Source: SOIA01 sp964348015
GTDB taxonomy: Bacteria > Acidobacteriota > Aminicenantia > Aminicenantales > Aminicenantaceae
Assembly (NCBI GenBank): GCA_964348015.1
Contig: CAYGBC010000039.1
Location: forward strand, 113,209 to 177,208
Reading direction: 5' to 3'
Length of the DNA: 64,000 nucleotides
The notes below the pieces were generated by a model, which saw only the letters and a program-made list of their open reading frames with translations, did no database searches and was not told where the DNA came from. A program made the translations under genes and the position numbers. Positions within the stretch are counted from its first letter, which is position 1. Each line of letters starts with the position of its first letter. Positions 16,950 to 25,710 of this stretch are shown here, piece after piece.

Positions 16950-18022
16950 GTGAAAAAGGTATGAAGAACGGACTCCGCTCCTGGATTGATGAGCGCTCGG
17001 GATTATCAATGATCTTCAGGTATATGAGTGAGAAGACAGTCCCGCAGCACAGGCATTCTCTCTGGTATTATACCGGAAGTGCCATACTGCTCTTTTTTGC
17101 CATCCAGGTCATCACGGGATTCATGCTGGTTTTCTACTACACCCCGACTCTTGAAGGGGCCAACCAAAGCGTGGCGCGGATCATGACCGAAGTTCCTCTG
17201 GGCTGGATCATCCGGTCAGTTCACAGCTGGTCCGCTTCCTTCATGATCGCTATTGTTTTCATCCACATGCTCAGCATCTGGATCACCAAGGCTTATCGAA
17301 AGCCGCGGGAGCTAACGTGGATGAGCGGAGTTTTTCTGCTGTTTGTCTCCCTGGCCTTCGGTTTCACGGGTTATCTTCTCCCGTGGGATGACCTCTCGCT
17401 TTCGGCCACCAAAGTGGGAACGGATATTCCGCGCTCGATTCCTGTCGTCGGAGTCTGGGTGACGAAACTTCTTCGTGGCGGCGAGGATGTCACGGCGGAT
17501 ACTCTGACGCGCTTTTTCGGTTTTCATGTCTCCATCCTTCCTGTTTTTCTTCTGGCGATCCTGGCCGCGCATGTCTATCTCATCCAGAAACAGGGGATGA
17601 GCATCCCTCTTGCCGAGGAGAAAAAAAGGGAAGTGGTGAAAGAGCTCCCGTTCTGGCCGAATTTCGTCTATCGGGAGATGGTCGTGTGGTTGATTCTCAC
17701 GGGCGTCCTCTTCTCGGTGGCTATCTTTTTTCCTCCTTCTCTGGACAAAGCGGCGGACCTCATGGCTCCCGCTCCAGAAGGGATCAGGCCTGAATGGTAT
17801 TTTCTTTTCCTCTTTCAGATGCTCAAAATCTTCCCGGCAAAGATTCTTTTTATCAACGGCGATACACTCGCTGTCCTGTTGATTCTTCTGGGCATCGTTG
17901 CGTTCTTTTTTCTCCCCTTGATCGACAACAAGCCCGCGGAAAGGAAGGGAAAAATTATCACCGTTATCGCCTATCTGTTCATCGTTTTTGCCGCGTCGAT
18001 GACAGTCTGGAGTCTGATCTGA
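16946..18022 (+). CDS. Cytochrome b of a quinol oxidase complex, fused b6/subunit IV type
   Basis: The 358-residue membrane protein has haem ligands His 93/His 107 and His 194/His 209. The 15-residue spacing of the second pair and the TLTRFFGFH wording are typical of b6-type rather than mitochondrial-type cytochrome b. The Qo-site motif is PEWYFLF at about 282-288, on a C-terminal part equivalent to subunit IV, so both halves are fused. The Cys that binds haem ci in b6 is replaced (HSLWYYTG). It would oxidise quinol with the Rieske protein. No cytochrome c1 or f gene follows. Confidence 0.92.
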   Translation: MSEKGMKNGLRSWIDERSGLSMIFRYMSEKTVPQHRHSLWYYTGSAILLFFAIQVITGFMLVFYYTPTLEGANQSVARIMTEVPLGWIIRSVHSWSASFMIAIVFIHMLSIWITKAYRKPRELTWMSGVFLLFVSLAFGFTGYLLPWDDLSLSATKVGTDIPRSIPVVGVWVTKLLRGGEDVTADTLTRFFGFHVSILPVFLLAILAAHVYLIQKQGMSIPLAEEKKREVVKELPFWPNFVYREMVVWLILTGVLFSVAIFFPPSLDKAADLMAPAPEGIRPEWYFLFLFQMLKIFPAKILFINGDTLAVLLILLGIVAFFFLPLIDNKPAERKGKIITVIAYLFIVFAASMTVWSLI

Positions 18023-18327
18023 TGGCGAAGAAGAACAGATTGTTCGTGTGGCTTGCGATCCTTATTTCTCTTCATTCGCTGTTCTTCGTGGGGGGCGGTT
18101 TTGCTCAGCAGGTCATCCCGGAAGAGAAGAACGAGATAATTCAGGAAGGAGAAACTCAGGACAGGATCACTCCCGGCCCTCAAAACATCAAAGAGTCCGC
18201 AGGAATCTTTGTTTTTGTCGCCTGGATGTGGCTGGCGATTTTTGTCTTGGTCTATATCCTGAGGCTTAAGGTTAAGGAAGTGGACAGGCTTCTTGAGATC
18301 CGGTATTTATCCGAAAAGAAAAAATAA
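18022..18327 (+). CDS. Small membrane protein ending the respiratory operon (CcmD-like appearance)
   Basis: The 101-residue protein has a signal-like N-terminal hydrophobic stretch (LFVWLAILISLHSLFFVGGG), a polar linker, and a second helix (SAGIFVFVAWMWLAIFVLVY) followed by a basic tail (LRLKVKEVDRLLEIRYLSEKKK, last part). The tail half resembles CcmD-like or small accessory subunits of cytochrome complexes. It has no CxxCH haem motif. Its ATG shares the last base of the cytochrome b stop (TGATG), so it is very likely translated with that subunit. A structural or assembly role in the quinol-oxidising complex is inference; I do not recognise the family with certainty. Confidence 0.6.
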   Translation: MAKKNRLFVWLAILISLHSLFFVGGGFAQQVIPEEKNEIIQEGETQDRITPGPQNIKESAGIFVFVAWMWLAIFVLVYILRLKVKEVDRLLEIRYLSEKKK

Positions 18328-18815
18328 TCCCCTCCAATCTGTGAAAAATTCTTTCCCTTCTTCGTCATGATTTTAGGTGGTTTTATTCCGTTTGTGCGAG
18401 TGATTTTATGGGTGAGATACACCGAAATGCCATCGCTCCCTTCAGATTTTGAGCGCCAGTCCTTCAAAATTCCTCCTCGGCGGATAAGCGAAGGCCAGTG
18501 GGGAGAAAACCGTTTGAAGGCGGAGCGGGCATGGTTCCTCATCGACGAGGTGAGGAGAGCGGAGCCTGAAACCGAGCTGCTTTTGACTCGCTGGGGCAAA
18601 AGCTGCGTGTTTTCGGAATCCACTGTCCTGAGTGAGCTTAGACATACTCGGAGGCCGATTTCATCGGCTTCCCTCGATAGACAGCTCGGTAAGGCTAAAT
18701 CTTCAAAGTCGCTTCTTCCATTCCCGTGTATTTCACTCACACAATGTGGAAGAGAGATTTTTGGGTTTACTGGTTTCAGTCTGAGGCACTTTTGAGAAGA
18801 GGAGAAGTTCGAAAT
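18328..18815. other. Long intergenic region between respiratory operon and radC-like gene
   Basis: About 490 nt without a convincing gene. Frames of up to about 140 codons are open but show no signal peptide, motif or ribosome site. Most of it is the structured element listed separately; its right end also carries the AGGAG used by the downstream gene. Confidence 0.5.
18392..18744. repeat. MITE-like or structured intergenic element with imperfect terminal inverted repeats
   Basis: The left end (TTGTGCGAGTGA, then GTGAGATACACCGAAATG) and the reverse complement of the right end (TTGTGTGAGTGAAATACACGG, cut here) match imperfectly over about 25 positions. Inside are GCTTTTG/CAAAAGC (18579-18603, 11-nt loop) and the hairpin GCCGAT-TTC-ATCGGC (18654-18668). 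No transposase is present. It may be a non-autonomous mobile repeat or a structured RNA. Other copies in the genome would be needed to decide. Confidence 0.35.
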
Positions 18816-19571
18816 TTGCGAAAAAACTTGGGTCACAGGGAAAGATTAAGAGAGAAATTCATCAAAGGGGGGCTTGCGGGATTCCTGGATTATGAGATTA
18901 TCGAGCTCCTCTTGACGCTGGGAACTCCCCGGAAAGACTGCAAACAGCAGGCCAGAGAAGCCCTAAAGAAATTCCGCTCTTTGCGAGGAGTCCTGGGCGC
19001 TTCGCCGGAGGAGCTTCAGGAAATCAGCGGGATCGGCCCTCACAATGTTTTCGGCCTGAAGCTTATCCAGGAAGTGTCCCGCCGTTTTCTCAAGGATAAA
19101 GTGATGAACAGGCCTTACTGTCATTCCTCAAAAGAAGTATTCGATTATCTGTATCATGCTCTGAGGGATATGAAGAAGGAGATTTTCAAGTCGATGTTTC
19201 TGGACGCGAAGAATCATATCCTGGAAGAAAAGACCGTGTTCGAGGGAACTGTGGACACGAGCGCCGTTTACCCCAGAGAGATCATGAAAGAGGCCCTCAA
19301 ATGTGATGCGTCATCCCTGATTTTTGTCCACAACCATCCCTCGGGCGATCCGGAACCTTCTGTCAGCGATAGAGAGATCACGAGAGAGCTTGTGTTCGCG
19401 GCCAACGTTATGCAGCTCAAGGTCTTGGATCATATCATCATCGGAAACAACCGGTATTTCAGTTTTGCGGATGAGGGCTTGCTCGAAGAATATGGTATAA
19501 TGTTCCACGATTTCACCCGAAGAAATCATGCAAAGAAAAAGGAAGAGTACAAAGTCTTTTTCCAGAAATAA
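18816..19571 (+). CDS. radC: RadC-like JAB-domain protein
   Basis: The product has an N-terminal helix-hairpin-helix-like part (GHRERLREKF, then LLLTLGTPRKDCKQ, and EISGIGPHNVFGL) and a C-terminal JAMM/MPN domain with the metal motif HNHPSGDPEPS followed by a conserved Asp. The family was once called a DNA-repair protein; its biochemical role is still unclear. I chose the TTG at 18816 because AGGAG lies 10 nt before it and homologous proteins begin just ahead of GHRERL. In-frame GTG at 18726 and ATG at 18744 would add residues that overlap the inverted-repeat element and do not resemble the family. Confidence 0.85.
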   Translation: MRKNLGHRERLREKFIKGGLAGFLDYEIIELLLTLGTPRKDCKQQAREALKKFRSLRGVLGASPEELQEISGIGPHNVFGLKLIQEVSRRFLKDKVMNRPYCHSSKEVFDYLYHALRDMKKEIFKSMFLDAKNHILEEKTVFEGTVDTSAVYPREIMKEALKCDASSLIFVHNHPSGDPEPSVSDREITRELVFAANVMQLKVLDHIIIGNNRYFSFADEGLLEEYGIMFHDFTRRNHAKKKEEYKVFFQK

Positions 19572-19592
19572 GCCTATCAGAAGGAGGTCAGG

Positions 19593-21266
19593 ATGCTCGA
19601 CGATAGGGAAATCGCGGCAGACGCAGAAATAAAGCCCATAGAAGAGATTGCCGGGAAACTGGGACTTAAAACCGAACACTTGGAGAAATTCGGGAAATTC
19701 AAGGCAAAAGTCTCTCCGGAAGTCATACATAAGAAAAAAGAGCACAGAGGAAAGCTGATCATGGTGACGGCCATGACTCCCACTCCGGCCGGGGAAGGGA
19801 AGACCACGACGTCTATCGGCTTGGCCGATGCTATGAACCAGATCGGGAAGAACACAGTCGTCGCCTTGAGAGAGCCCTCACTCGGACCCGTGTTCGGGAT
19901 GAAGGGAGGAGCGACAGGAGGCGGATACGCTCAAGTTGCCCCCAGAGAAGAGATCAACCTGCATTTCACCGGGGATATCCATGCGATCACAGCCGCCCAC
20001 AACCTTCTGGCCGCTATGGTGGATAACCGTCTTCATTTCGACGGTTCCTGCGGTCTGCTCGACTGCCGCCGGGTGACCTGGAAGCGCGTCATGGACATGG
20101 ATGACCGCGTGTTGCGCGAAGTGGTCATCGGGATAGGGGGGCCTCTTCGAGGAATTGCACGAGAGACAGGATTTGATATCACCGCAGCCTCAGAGGTCAT
20201 GGCGATTTTTTGCCTGGCTGTGGACCTCCAGGACCTCAAGGAAAGGCTGGGGAATATTGTTGTCGGCCAGTCTCCGGATAGAAAGCGTGTCTTTGCGAGG
20301 GAACTCAATGCGGAAGGATCTATGACCGCTCTGCTGAAGGATGCGCTCAGGCCTAACCTGGTCCAGACTCTGGAAGGAACGCCCGCATTGATCCACGGTG
20401 GACCGTTTGCCAACATTGCTCACGGCACAAATTCCGTTATCGCCACCCGAATGGGTCTGCAACTGGCGGATTATGTGGTGACAGAATCCGGATTCGGGTC
20501 GGACCTCGGAGCAGAAAAATTTTTCGATATTGTCGTCCGTACCGGGCATATCCCTTCGCCTGATGCGTGTGTTTTGGTCGCCACACTTCGGGCTCTCAAG
20601 CTCCACGGAGGAGTCGAATTGAAAGATGTGGACATTGAAAACGTGAAGGCGGTGGAGCGGGGTTTTTCCAATCTCCAAAAGCATATGGAAAACATGAGGA
20701 TTTTCGGGATTCCTTTTGTGGTGGCCATCAATAGGTTCCCTTCGGATACTGAAGCAGAAATCGAGAAAGTCAAAGAGTTGTGCGGAAAGGAGAAGACGCG
20801 TGTGGCTTTGAGCGAAGTGTTCGCCAAAGGAGGAAAAGGGGGAACGGAGTTGGCGCAGGAGGTTTTGAAGGCCATTGAGAAAAACGAAAACAGGTTCCAA
20901 CTGCTTTATCCTTCGGACATGCCGCTCATCGAAAAGATCGAGACCGTCGCTCAAAAGATCTATGGGGCCTCATCCGTGGCCATGGAAGGAAAAACCAGAC
21001 GAAAGATCAGACGTCTTGAAAAGGCCGATTTCGGAAGTCTTCCGGTATGTATCGCCAAAACACAGTACTCTCTCTCCGATGATGACGAAGCTCTGGGCAG
21101 GCCTGAGGATTTTACTCTGATCGTGACCGATGTCTCTCTCAGTTCCGGGGCGGGTTTTGTTGTGGTCTACTGTGGAGATATCATGACCATGCCGGGACTC
21201 CCAAAGGTCCCTTCAGCCGAGAAGATCGATGTCACCGAAGACGATAAGATAACCGGTTTGAGCTGA
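19593..21266 (+). CDS. fhs: Formate--tetrahydrofolate ligase
   Basis: The 557-residue enzyme joins formate and tetrahydrofolate using ATP to give 10-formyl-THF. It shows the family signature blocks: TPTPAGEGKTTTSIGLADA (P-loop, residues of about 67-85), ALREPSLGPVFGMKGGATGG, EEINLHFTGD and TESGFGSDLGAEKFFDI. The length matches the usual 555-560. A textbook ribosome site (AGAAGGAGGT) lies 6 nt before the ATG. No other C1 or Wood-Ljungdahl genes are in the window, so its role (purine/formyl-Met supply or formate assimilation) cannot be fixed from context. Confidence 0.97.
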   Translation: MLDDREIAADAEIKPIEEIAGKLGLKTEHLEKFGKFKAKVSPEVIHKKKEHRGKLIMVTAMTPTPAGEGKTTTSIGLADAMNQIGKNTVVALREPSLGPVFGMKGGATGGGYAQVAPREEINLHFTGDIHAITAAHNLLAAMVDNRLHFDGSCGLLDCRRVTWKRVMDMDDRVLREVVIGIGGPLRGIARETGFDITAASEVMAIFCLAVDLQDLKERLGNIVVGQSPDRKRVFARELNAEGSMTALLKDALRPNLVQTLEGTPALIHGGPFANIAHGTNSVIATRMGLQLADYVVTESGFGSDLGAEKFFDIVVRTGHIPSPDACVLVATLRALKLHGGVELKDVDIENVKAVERGFSNLQKHMENMRIFGIPFVVAINRFPSDTEAEIEKVKELCGKEKTRVALSEVFAKGGKGGTELAQEVLKAIEKNENRFQLLYPSDMPLIEKIETVAQKIYGASSVAMEGKTRRKIRRLEKADFGSLPVCIAKTQYSLSDDDEALGRPEDFTLIVTDVSLSSGAGFVVVYCGDIMTMPGLPKVPSAEKIDVTEDDKITGLS

Positions 21267-21312
21267 CTCGGGGAACATTCCCGTTCATTCGCGTCAGAGT
21301 TTCACTTTGGTT

Positions 21313-21345
21313 CTGGAATGAAATTCCAGTTAAAAAGTCTGTTTT
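21313..21345 (+). terminator. Possible terminator hairpin after fhs
   Basis: CTGGAAT-GAA-ATTCCAG forms a 7-bp stem with a 3-nt loop (21313-21329), followed by TTAAAAAGTCTGTTTTTA. It lies between convergent genes. The T-tract is not immediate, so the call is weak. A second small palindrome, GGGAACATTCCC, lies at about 21271-21282. Confidence 0.35.
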
Positions 21346-21349
21346 TATC

Positions 21350-23386
21350 CTATTTTTTGCCCGCCCATTTGAGCTGCTGATCCATCAGATCCAACGGGTA
21401 GGATATCTCGACATCCGTGATCTTTCCAGATTCATTTTTGACCAGCGAGAGCTCTGGGACGACAAAAGCGATGAAATCGGGATACTCGATCTCCTGGCAT
21501 CTTTCTATGACTTCGTCTCTGAGAGCTGAGTCGATTTTGATGGCATAGGTGTTGATGAGTTTTTTCGCGGCTTCGAAATCTCCCTCCGCTTTGATGCGCA
21601 TGATCTCAGCAAGTAGCTCGCCGATCCCTTCGCGGAAAAGGTCGAAGTTCTTGACTCTCCTGTAAGTTTTTCCTCCTTCTCGGTAAGTCTCCACGGCTTG
21701 AGTTTTCTCTTCCAAGTAAACCTGGATCAGATGCCCAGCCCTCATGTGGTCGTCCTCTATCCTGTCTCCTGTTTTTATCCTTCTCAGCATGGTGAGGTCG
21801 CCCATAGCCTCTAATATGTATCCTGCCTTGGCGGCGGCTGTGTTAGGAAGAATGCCGAGTTCTACGAGCTTCGGGTCGTACAGGCTCCAGAGCGCCATCA
21901 GGTCTGCTCTGGCTTCCTCGAGTGTGTTGTAGTATTCCTGGAGATAGAATGAAGGATCTTCTGTGAGTTTCGAGCTGACTTTTCCCGAGCCGTGTCCGAT
22001 CACCTCGTGCATGGCGATGATCACATCCACGGCCAGACTGCCGTATTTTTGCGCAAGCTCTTTTTCTTTTTGTGTTTCCAGGAATTCCTCGGAGGACTTT
22101 CCGCCGGTCACTTTCCGAGCGTCGCGCATAACGTTGTGAAGAAGAACGCTCTTGCTCCCGTAATTTTCCCGGATTTCCTGTTCGTTGGGCAGATTGATCC
22201 CGGCCGGGATTCGGGGGCCGGCATGGCCTCCGGCATTGACGACATCGATGGAATTGGCCACCGGAATCTGAGCGTGCGTCTTTTTGTAATCCTCTTTCCA
22301 GGGTGAGTTTTTCTCGAAATACTGGGCGTTAGCGGCCAGGTCTTTCATCATCTGAGTGGTCTTTTTGTTGACATAGCTGATCACGCCTTCCCATTCTCCC
22401 TTCATGCCGCGTGAATCTTTGTAATTCTCGATGAATCCGATGATGAAATCGACAGTCGGGTCATCTTTCAGCCAGGAAATGTTGGCCTTCCGGAAGGAAT
22501 CCGGGTCGCCCGTTTCGAAGTAATCGATCATGTGTTGAAGAGTGACTTTTTGCTGGTCACCCGCGTAAGGAAGAGCGAGCCGGAGGTTGGCGATGACTTC
22601 AGAAAGCTCTTTTTCATACAGGCCGGCAGGAAAATCCTTATTTCCTGTTCTCCACACCACTTCTTTCACTCTCCCTTTTTCTTTGATGACTTTTGAATTC
22701 AGAGGGTATTTTTCTTTGAATCCCTCAAGGTCTTGAAGCGTGACATCGGGTGCATAGAAGTTATTCGCGCTCGCAGTGAGGATATCATGGCCTGGCGGAG
22801 GTGTTTTGGCTGTGACGAGAGGCTCGAATTCGGAGTCGAAGATAGCCTTTTCCAGCCTTTTCAGCTTTGTTTCTAAGGTTTCATTTTCTTCGAGGTCGAA
22901 CTCGGCTCCGTTTTTTTGAGCTGTCCGGGCAGCCAAGAGGAACTCATCAAATGTGCAGGAGGGGACGAATTTTATCTTGGTGCGGGAGTTGTACTGGCAG
23001 TGGTCGATCCAGAAGAGTTTTGTGTAATCGAGGATGGATTGAAAAACAGCGGTGTCTATTCCTTTCGTGTGAGTGACGATTTCCTCCAGCATGTCTTTGA
23101 TTTCTAACGCATGCCGGTGGCTCTGGTCGTAATCGATCCGTTCTCCGGCGATGACCGCTTGAGCGAGGTAATACGCCAGGATCTTTTCATTCAAGTTGAG
23201 TTCTTCAAAGCCATCCGCGTAGAGCTGAGCCACTGCGGTCGTGCTGACCTGCTCCAGGAACACGGGCAAATCCTCATCCGATTCGACCTTGGACTTGCCA
23301 CAATGATTTAAAAACAATACGATCAAAAACCCGCACAGCCAAAAAATAAAAATGCCATTGGCTGTGACTCGAAGGATTTTTTTCAT
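21350..23386 (-). CDS. Dipeptidyl-peptidase III-like M49 metallopeptidase, exported
   Basis: The protein, of about 678 residues, has an N-terminal hydrophobic export signal (about residues 10-28) and a Cys in FLNHCGKS that might be a non-canonical lipid-attachment site. The zinc motif is HEVIGH at about residues 460-465, with the second motif EEARAD about 30 residues on. These are variants of the HELLGH and EECRAE/D motifs of the M49 family, so it should be a zinc aminopeptidase that removes dipeptides. The second of two tandem ATGs gives the better distance to GGAGG. It converges on fhs and diverges from the thiolase gene. It would help digest extracytoplasmic peptides. Confidence 0.85.
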   Translation of the reverse strand: MKKILRVTANGIFIFWLCGFLIVLFLNHCGKSKVESDEDLPVFLEQVSTTAVAQLYADGFEELNLNEKILAYYLAQAVIAGERIDYDQSHRHALEIKDMLEEIVTHTKGIDTAVFQSILDYTKLFWIDHCQYNSRTKIKFVPSCTFDEFLLAARTAQKNGAEFDLEENETLETKLKRLEKAIFDSEFEPLVTAKTPPPGHDILTASANNFYAPDVTLQDLEGFKEKYPLNSKVIKEKGRVKEVVWRTGNKDFPAGLYEKELSEVIANLRLALPYAGDQQKVTLQHMIDYFETGDPDSFRKANISWLKDDPTVDFIIGFIENYKDSRGMKGEWEGVISYVNKKTTQMMKDLAANAQYFEKNSPWKEDYKKTHAQIPVANSIDVVNAGGHAGPRIPAGINLPNEQEIRENYGSKSVLLHNVMRDARKVTGGKSSEEFLETQKEKELAQKYGSLAVDVIIAMHEVIGHGSGKVSSKLTEDPSFYLQEYYNTLEEARADLMALWSLYDPKLVELGILPNTAAAKAGYILEAMGDLTMLRRIKTGDRIEDDHMRAGHLIQVYLEEKTQAVETYREGGKTYRRVKNFDLFREGIGELLAEIMRIKAEGDFEAAKKLINTYAIKIDSALRDEVIERCQEIEYPDFIAFVVPELSLVKNESGKITDVEISYPLDLMDQQLKWAGKK

Positions 23387-23533
23387 CATTTTCCTCCTCT
23401 TTTCATAGTGCAGAGATGAGTACTCATTTTATCCTGTGTTCTCTCTTTAATCAACCCGACTTTTCCAGGGGAAATGCGACAGTCTGCTTTCAAATAGGAC
23501 TGAGATTCGCGGCGGGTTTACACCCTCCATCAA

Positions 23534-23562
23534 TTGTGATAAAAAAGGGAGGTCTTTATATC
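23534..23562 (+). promoter_or_regulatory. Possible promoter of the thiolase-hydroxyacyl-CoA dehydrogenase pair
   Basis: TTGTGA (23534-23539), a 17-nt spacer and TATATC (23557-23562), about 27 nt before the thiolase ATG. The elements are moderate matches to consensus. Confidence 0.4.
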
Positions 23563-23588
23563 AAATCCATTTTAGAAAGGCTTGATCA

Positions 23589-24779
23589 ATGTGTGAATTG
23601 CGGGATGTTTTTATTGTCGGAGCCGCTCGAACGGCTATCGGGAACTTTTTAGGAACCCTTAAGGATTTTAGAGCGACAGATTTAGGAGGATTGGCCATCA
23701 GGGAAGCGGTAAAGCGGGCGGCAGTTCAAGGAAAAGATGTTGATGAGGTGATCATGGGAAACGTTGTCTCGGCAGGGATCGGTCAGGCTCCTGCCAAGCA
23801 GGCGGCGATGAAAGGCGGGATTCCTCCCACGGTCAGCTGTTTTGCTGTGAACAAAGTCTGCGGCTCTGCCCTGAAGGCGGTGTCCCTGGCCGCCCAGGCG
23901 ATCTGGCTCGAAGAGAAGGAGATAATCGTGGCTGGCGGGATGGAAAGCATGAGCCAGGCCCCGCATCTCCTCTGGGGTGCAAGGGAAGGCGTCAAGTTTG
24001 GAGACATGAAGATAAAGGATTCCATGATCCTCGATGGGCTGTGGTGTGCTTTCGATGACCAGCACATGGGCATGACAGGGGAAGTGGTGGCCATGAAATT
24101 CGGCGCCGCTCGGGAAGAACAGGATGCCTATGCCGCCAGCAGCCACGAGAAGGCCCTGCATGCCATCGAGAAGGGATATTTGAAGGAGGAGATCATCCCG
24201 GTCGAAGTTCCCCAGAGAAAAGGAGATCCCGTGATTTTCGATGTGGATGAGGGGCCTCGGAAGGACGCCACAATCGAGAAATTGTCTAAGCTCAGACCTG
24301 TTTTCAAGAAAGATGGGACAGTCACGGCCGGAAACGCGTCTAGTTTGAATGACGGAGGTGCGGCTGTGGTTGTGGCCTCAGCGGATGCGGTGAAAGACAA
24401 GAAGCTTCAACCTATGGCCCAAATTCTGGGCTCCGCGACGAACGCTGTCGAACCCTCAATGGTGATGTACGCGCCAAAAGGGGCCATTGAGAAGCTGTTG
24501 GCCGATATCGGATGGAAGATCGATGAGGTCGATCTTATCGAGATTAACGAAGCCTTTTCTTCTCAACTCGTTGTGTTAATAAAAGAGCTGGGCCTGGACA
24601 GGGAAAAAGTCAATGTCCATGGAGGAGCCGTGGCTTTGGGTCATCCGATCGGAGCCACGGGAGCAAGGATTCTCACAACCTTGATCTATGCTCTCCAGCA
24701 CAGGGATATGAAAAAGGGCATAGCGGCACTCTGCCTCGGCGGAGGAGACGCGGTAGCCATGGCTGTGGAACTGGTTTGA
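23589..24779 (+). CDS. Acetyl-CoA C-acyltransferase (thiolase)
   Basis: The 396-residue thiolase has the nucleophilic Cys 91 in NKVCGSALKA, the catalytic His in ALGHPIGATGAR (about 351) and the second Cys in ALCLGGGDAVAM (about 382). It either condenses two acetyl-CoA or cleaves 3-ketoacyl-CoA. The C-terminal motif has Asp-Ala where many biosynthetic thiolases have Gln-Gly, a small deviation near the active site. It is followed 13 nt later by a 3-hydroxyacyl-CoA dehydrogenase, and the two would catalyse consecutive steps. The enoyl-CoA hydratase and acyl-CoA dehydrogenase steps are not in the window. Confidence 0.95.
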   Translation: MCELRDVFIVGAARTAIGNFLGTLKDFRATDLGGLAIREAVKRAAVQGKDVDEVIMGNVVSAGIGQAPAKQAAMKGGIPPTVSCFAVNKVCGSALKAVSLAAQAIWLEEKEIIVAGGMESMSQAPHLLWGAREGVKFGDMKIKDSMILDGLWCAFDDQHMGMTGEVVAMKFGAAREEQDAYAASSHEKALHAIEKGYLKEEIIPVEVPQRKGDPVIFDVDEGPRKDATIEKLSKLRPVFKKDGTVTAGNASSLNDGGAAVVVASADAVKDKKLQPMAQILGSATNAVEPSMVMYAPKGAIEKLLADIGWKIDEVDLIEINEAFSSQLVVLIKELGLDREKVNVHGGAVALGHPIGATGARILTTLIYALQHRDMKKGIAALCLGGGDAVAMAVELV

Positions 24780-24792
24780 AAAAGGAGGGATA

Positions 24793-25644
24793 ATGGCAGT
24801 CAATAAAATAGGAGTGGTGGGCGCCGGCACAATGGGAACGGGTATTGCCCAGGTTGCGGCCGCCTCCGAGTTCGAAGTCGTCCTGAACGATACGGCTGAG
24901 GAGTTACTCCAGCGGTCAGTGAAAGCCGTGGATAAAAGCCTCACAAAGCTCTCTGAAAAAGGGAAGATCGAAGGAGACATTTCCAAAATCCTCTCTCGCA
25001 TAAAGACCACGACAAAATTAGCGGACCTTGGAAAAGTTGAATTTGTGGTGGAGGCTGTTTTTGAGGATTTTGAGGTGAAAAAGAAACTGCTTTTGGAGCT
25101 GGACAAACTGCTCGACCCGAAAGTGATCATCACCAGCAACACATCCTCCATTTCCATAACGCGTTTGGCCGCTTTGACGAGCCGCCCGGAGAGATTCATG
25201 GGCATGCATTTCATGAATCCTGTGCCTCTGATGGCACTCGTAGAATTGATCAAAGGCATCGCCACTTCACAGGAGACCTTCGAGGAGGTGAAATCCCTTG
25301 CTGAAAAAATGGGGAAGGTCCCTGTGGAAGCCAATGATTTTCCTGGTTTTATTTCCAACCGGATTCTTCTCCCGATGATCAACGAAGCCGTGTTTGCTTT
25401 GATGGAGGGGGTGGGAAGCGCAGAAGCCATCGATACGGTGATGAAGCTGGGCATGAACCATCCGATGGGCCCTCTGGCCTTGGCTGACTTGATCGGATTA
25501 GATGTTTGCCTCAACATCATGGAGGTGCTGTATGAGGGCTTCCGGGATCCGAAGTACAGGCCCTGTCCTCTGCTGCGAAAGATGGTGGATGCGGGATACC
25601 TTGGCCGCAAAAGCGGAAAAGGATTTTATGGTTACAGCAAGTGA
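24793..25644 (+). CDS. 3-hydroxyacyl-CoA (3-hydroxybutyryl-CoA) dehydrogenase
   Basis: The 283-residue, NAD(P)-dependent enzyme interconverts 3-hydroxyacyl-CoA and 3-ketoacyl-CoA. Rossmann motif GVVGAGTMGTGIAQVAA sits at residues 8-24. The catalytic region is TSSISITRLA plus GMHFMNPVPLM (His of the His-Glu pair), and the C-terminal domain contains DFPGFISNRILLPMINEA and GMNHPMGPLALADLIGLD. The length matches single-domain Hbd enzymes. AAGGAGG lies 7 nt before the ATG. Pairing with thiolase suggests butyrate-type fermentation or short-chain beta-oxidation; direction cannot be told. Confidence 0.95.
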   Translation: MAVNKIGVVGAGTMGTGIAQVAAASEFEVVLNDTAEELLQRSVKAVDKSLTKLSEKGKIEGDISKILSRIKTTTKLADLGKVEFVVEAVFEDFEVKKKLLLELDKLLDPKVIITSNTSSISITRLAALTSRPERFMGMHFMNPVPLMALVELIKGIATSQETFEEVKSLAEKMGKVPVEANDFPGFISNRILLPMINEAVFALMEGVGSAEAIDTVMKLGMNHPMGPLALADLIGLDVCLNIMEVLYEGFRDPKYRPCPLLRKMVDAGYLGRKSGKGFYGYSK

Positions 25645-25681
25645 ACTTGGGATTTATTCTGGCCGGATGGACGTTCGTATG

Positions 25682-25710
25682 TTTAAGAATCTTTAAATAT
25701 AGGTTACAAT
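25682..25710 (+). promoter_or_regulatory. Possible recA promoter
   Basis: TACAAT (25705-25710) with TTTAAG 17 nt upstream (25682-25687), about 65 nt before the recA ATG. The -35 box is poor. I looked for a LexA-type GAAC-N4-GTTC operator here and did not find one. Confidence 0.35.

Noticed and set aside
18367..18795. 142-codon plus-strand frame before the radC-like gene
   Set aside because: It spans the inverted-repeat element, has no start context or domain, and its frame is broken up by small palindromes. Better read as non-coding.
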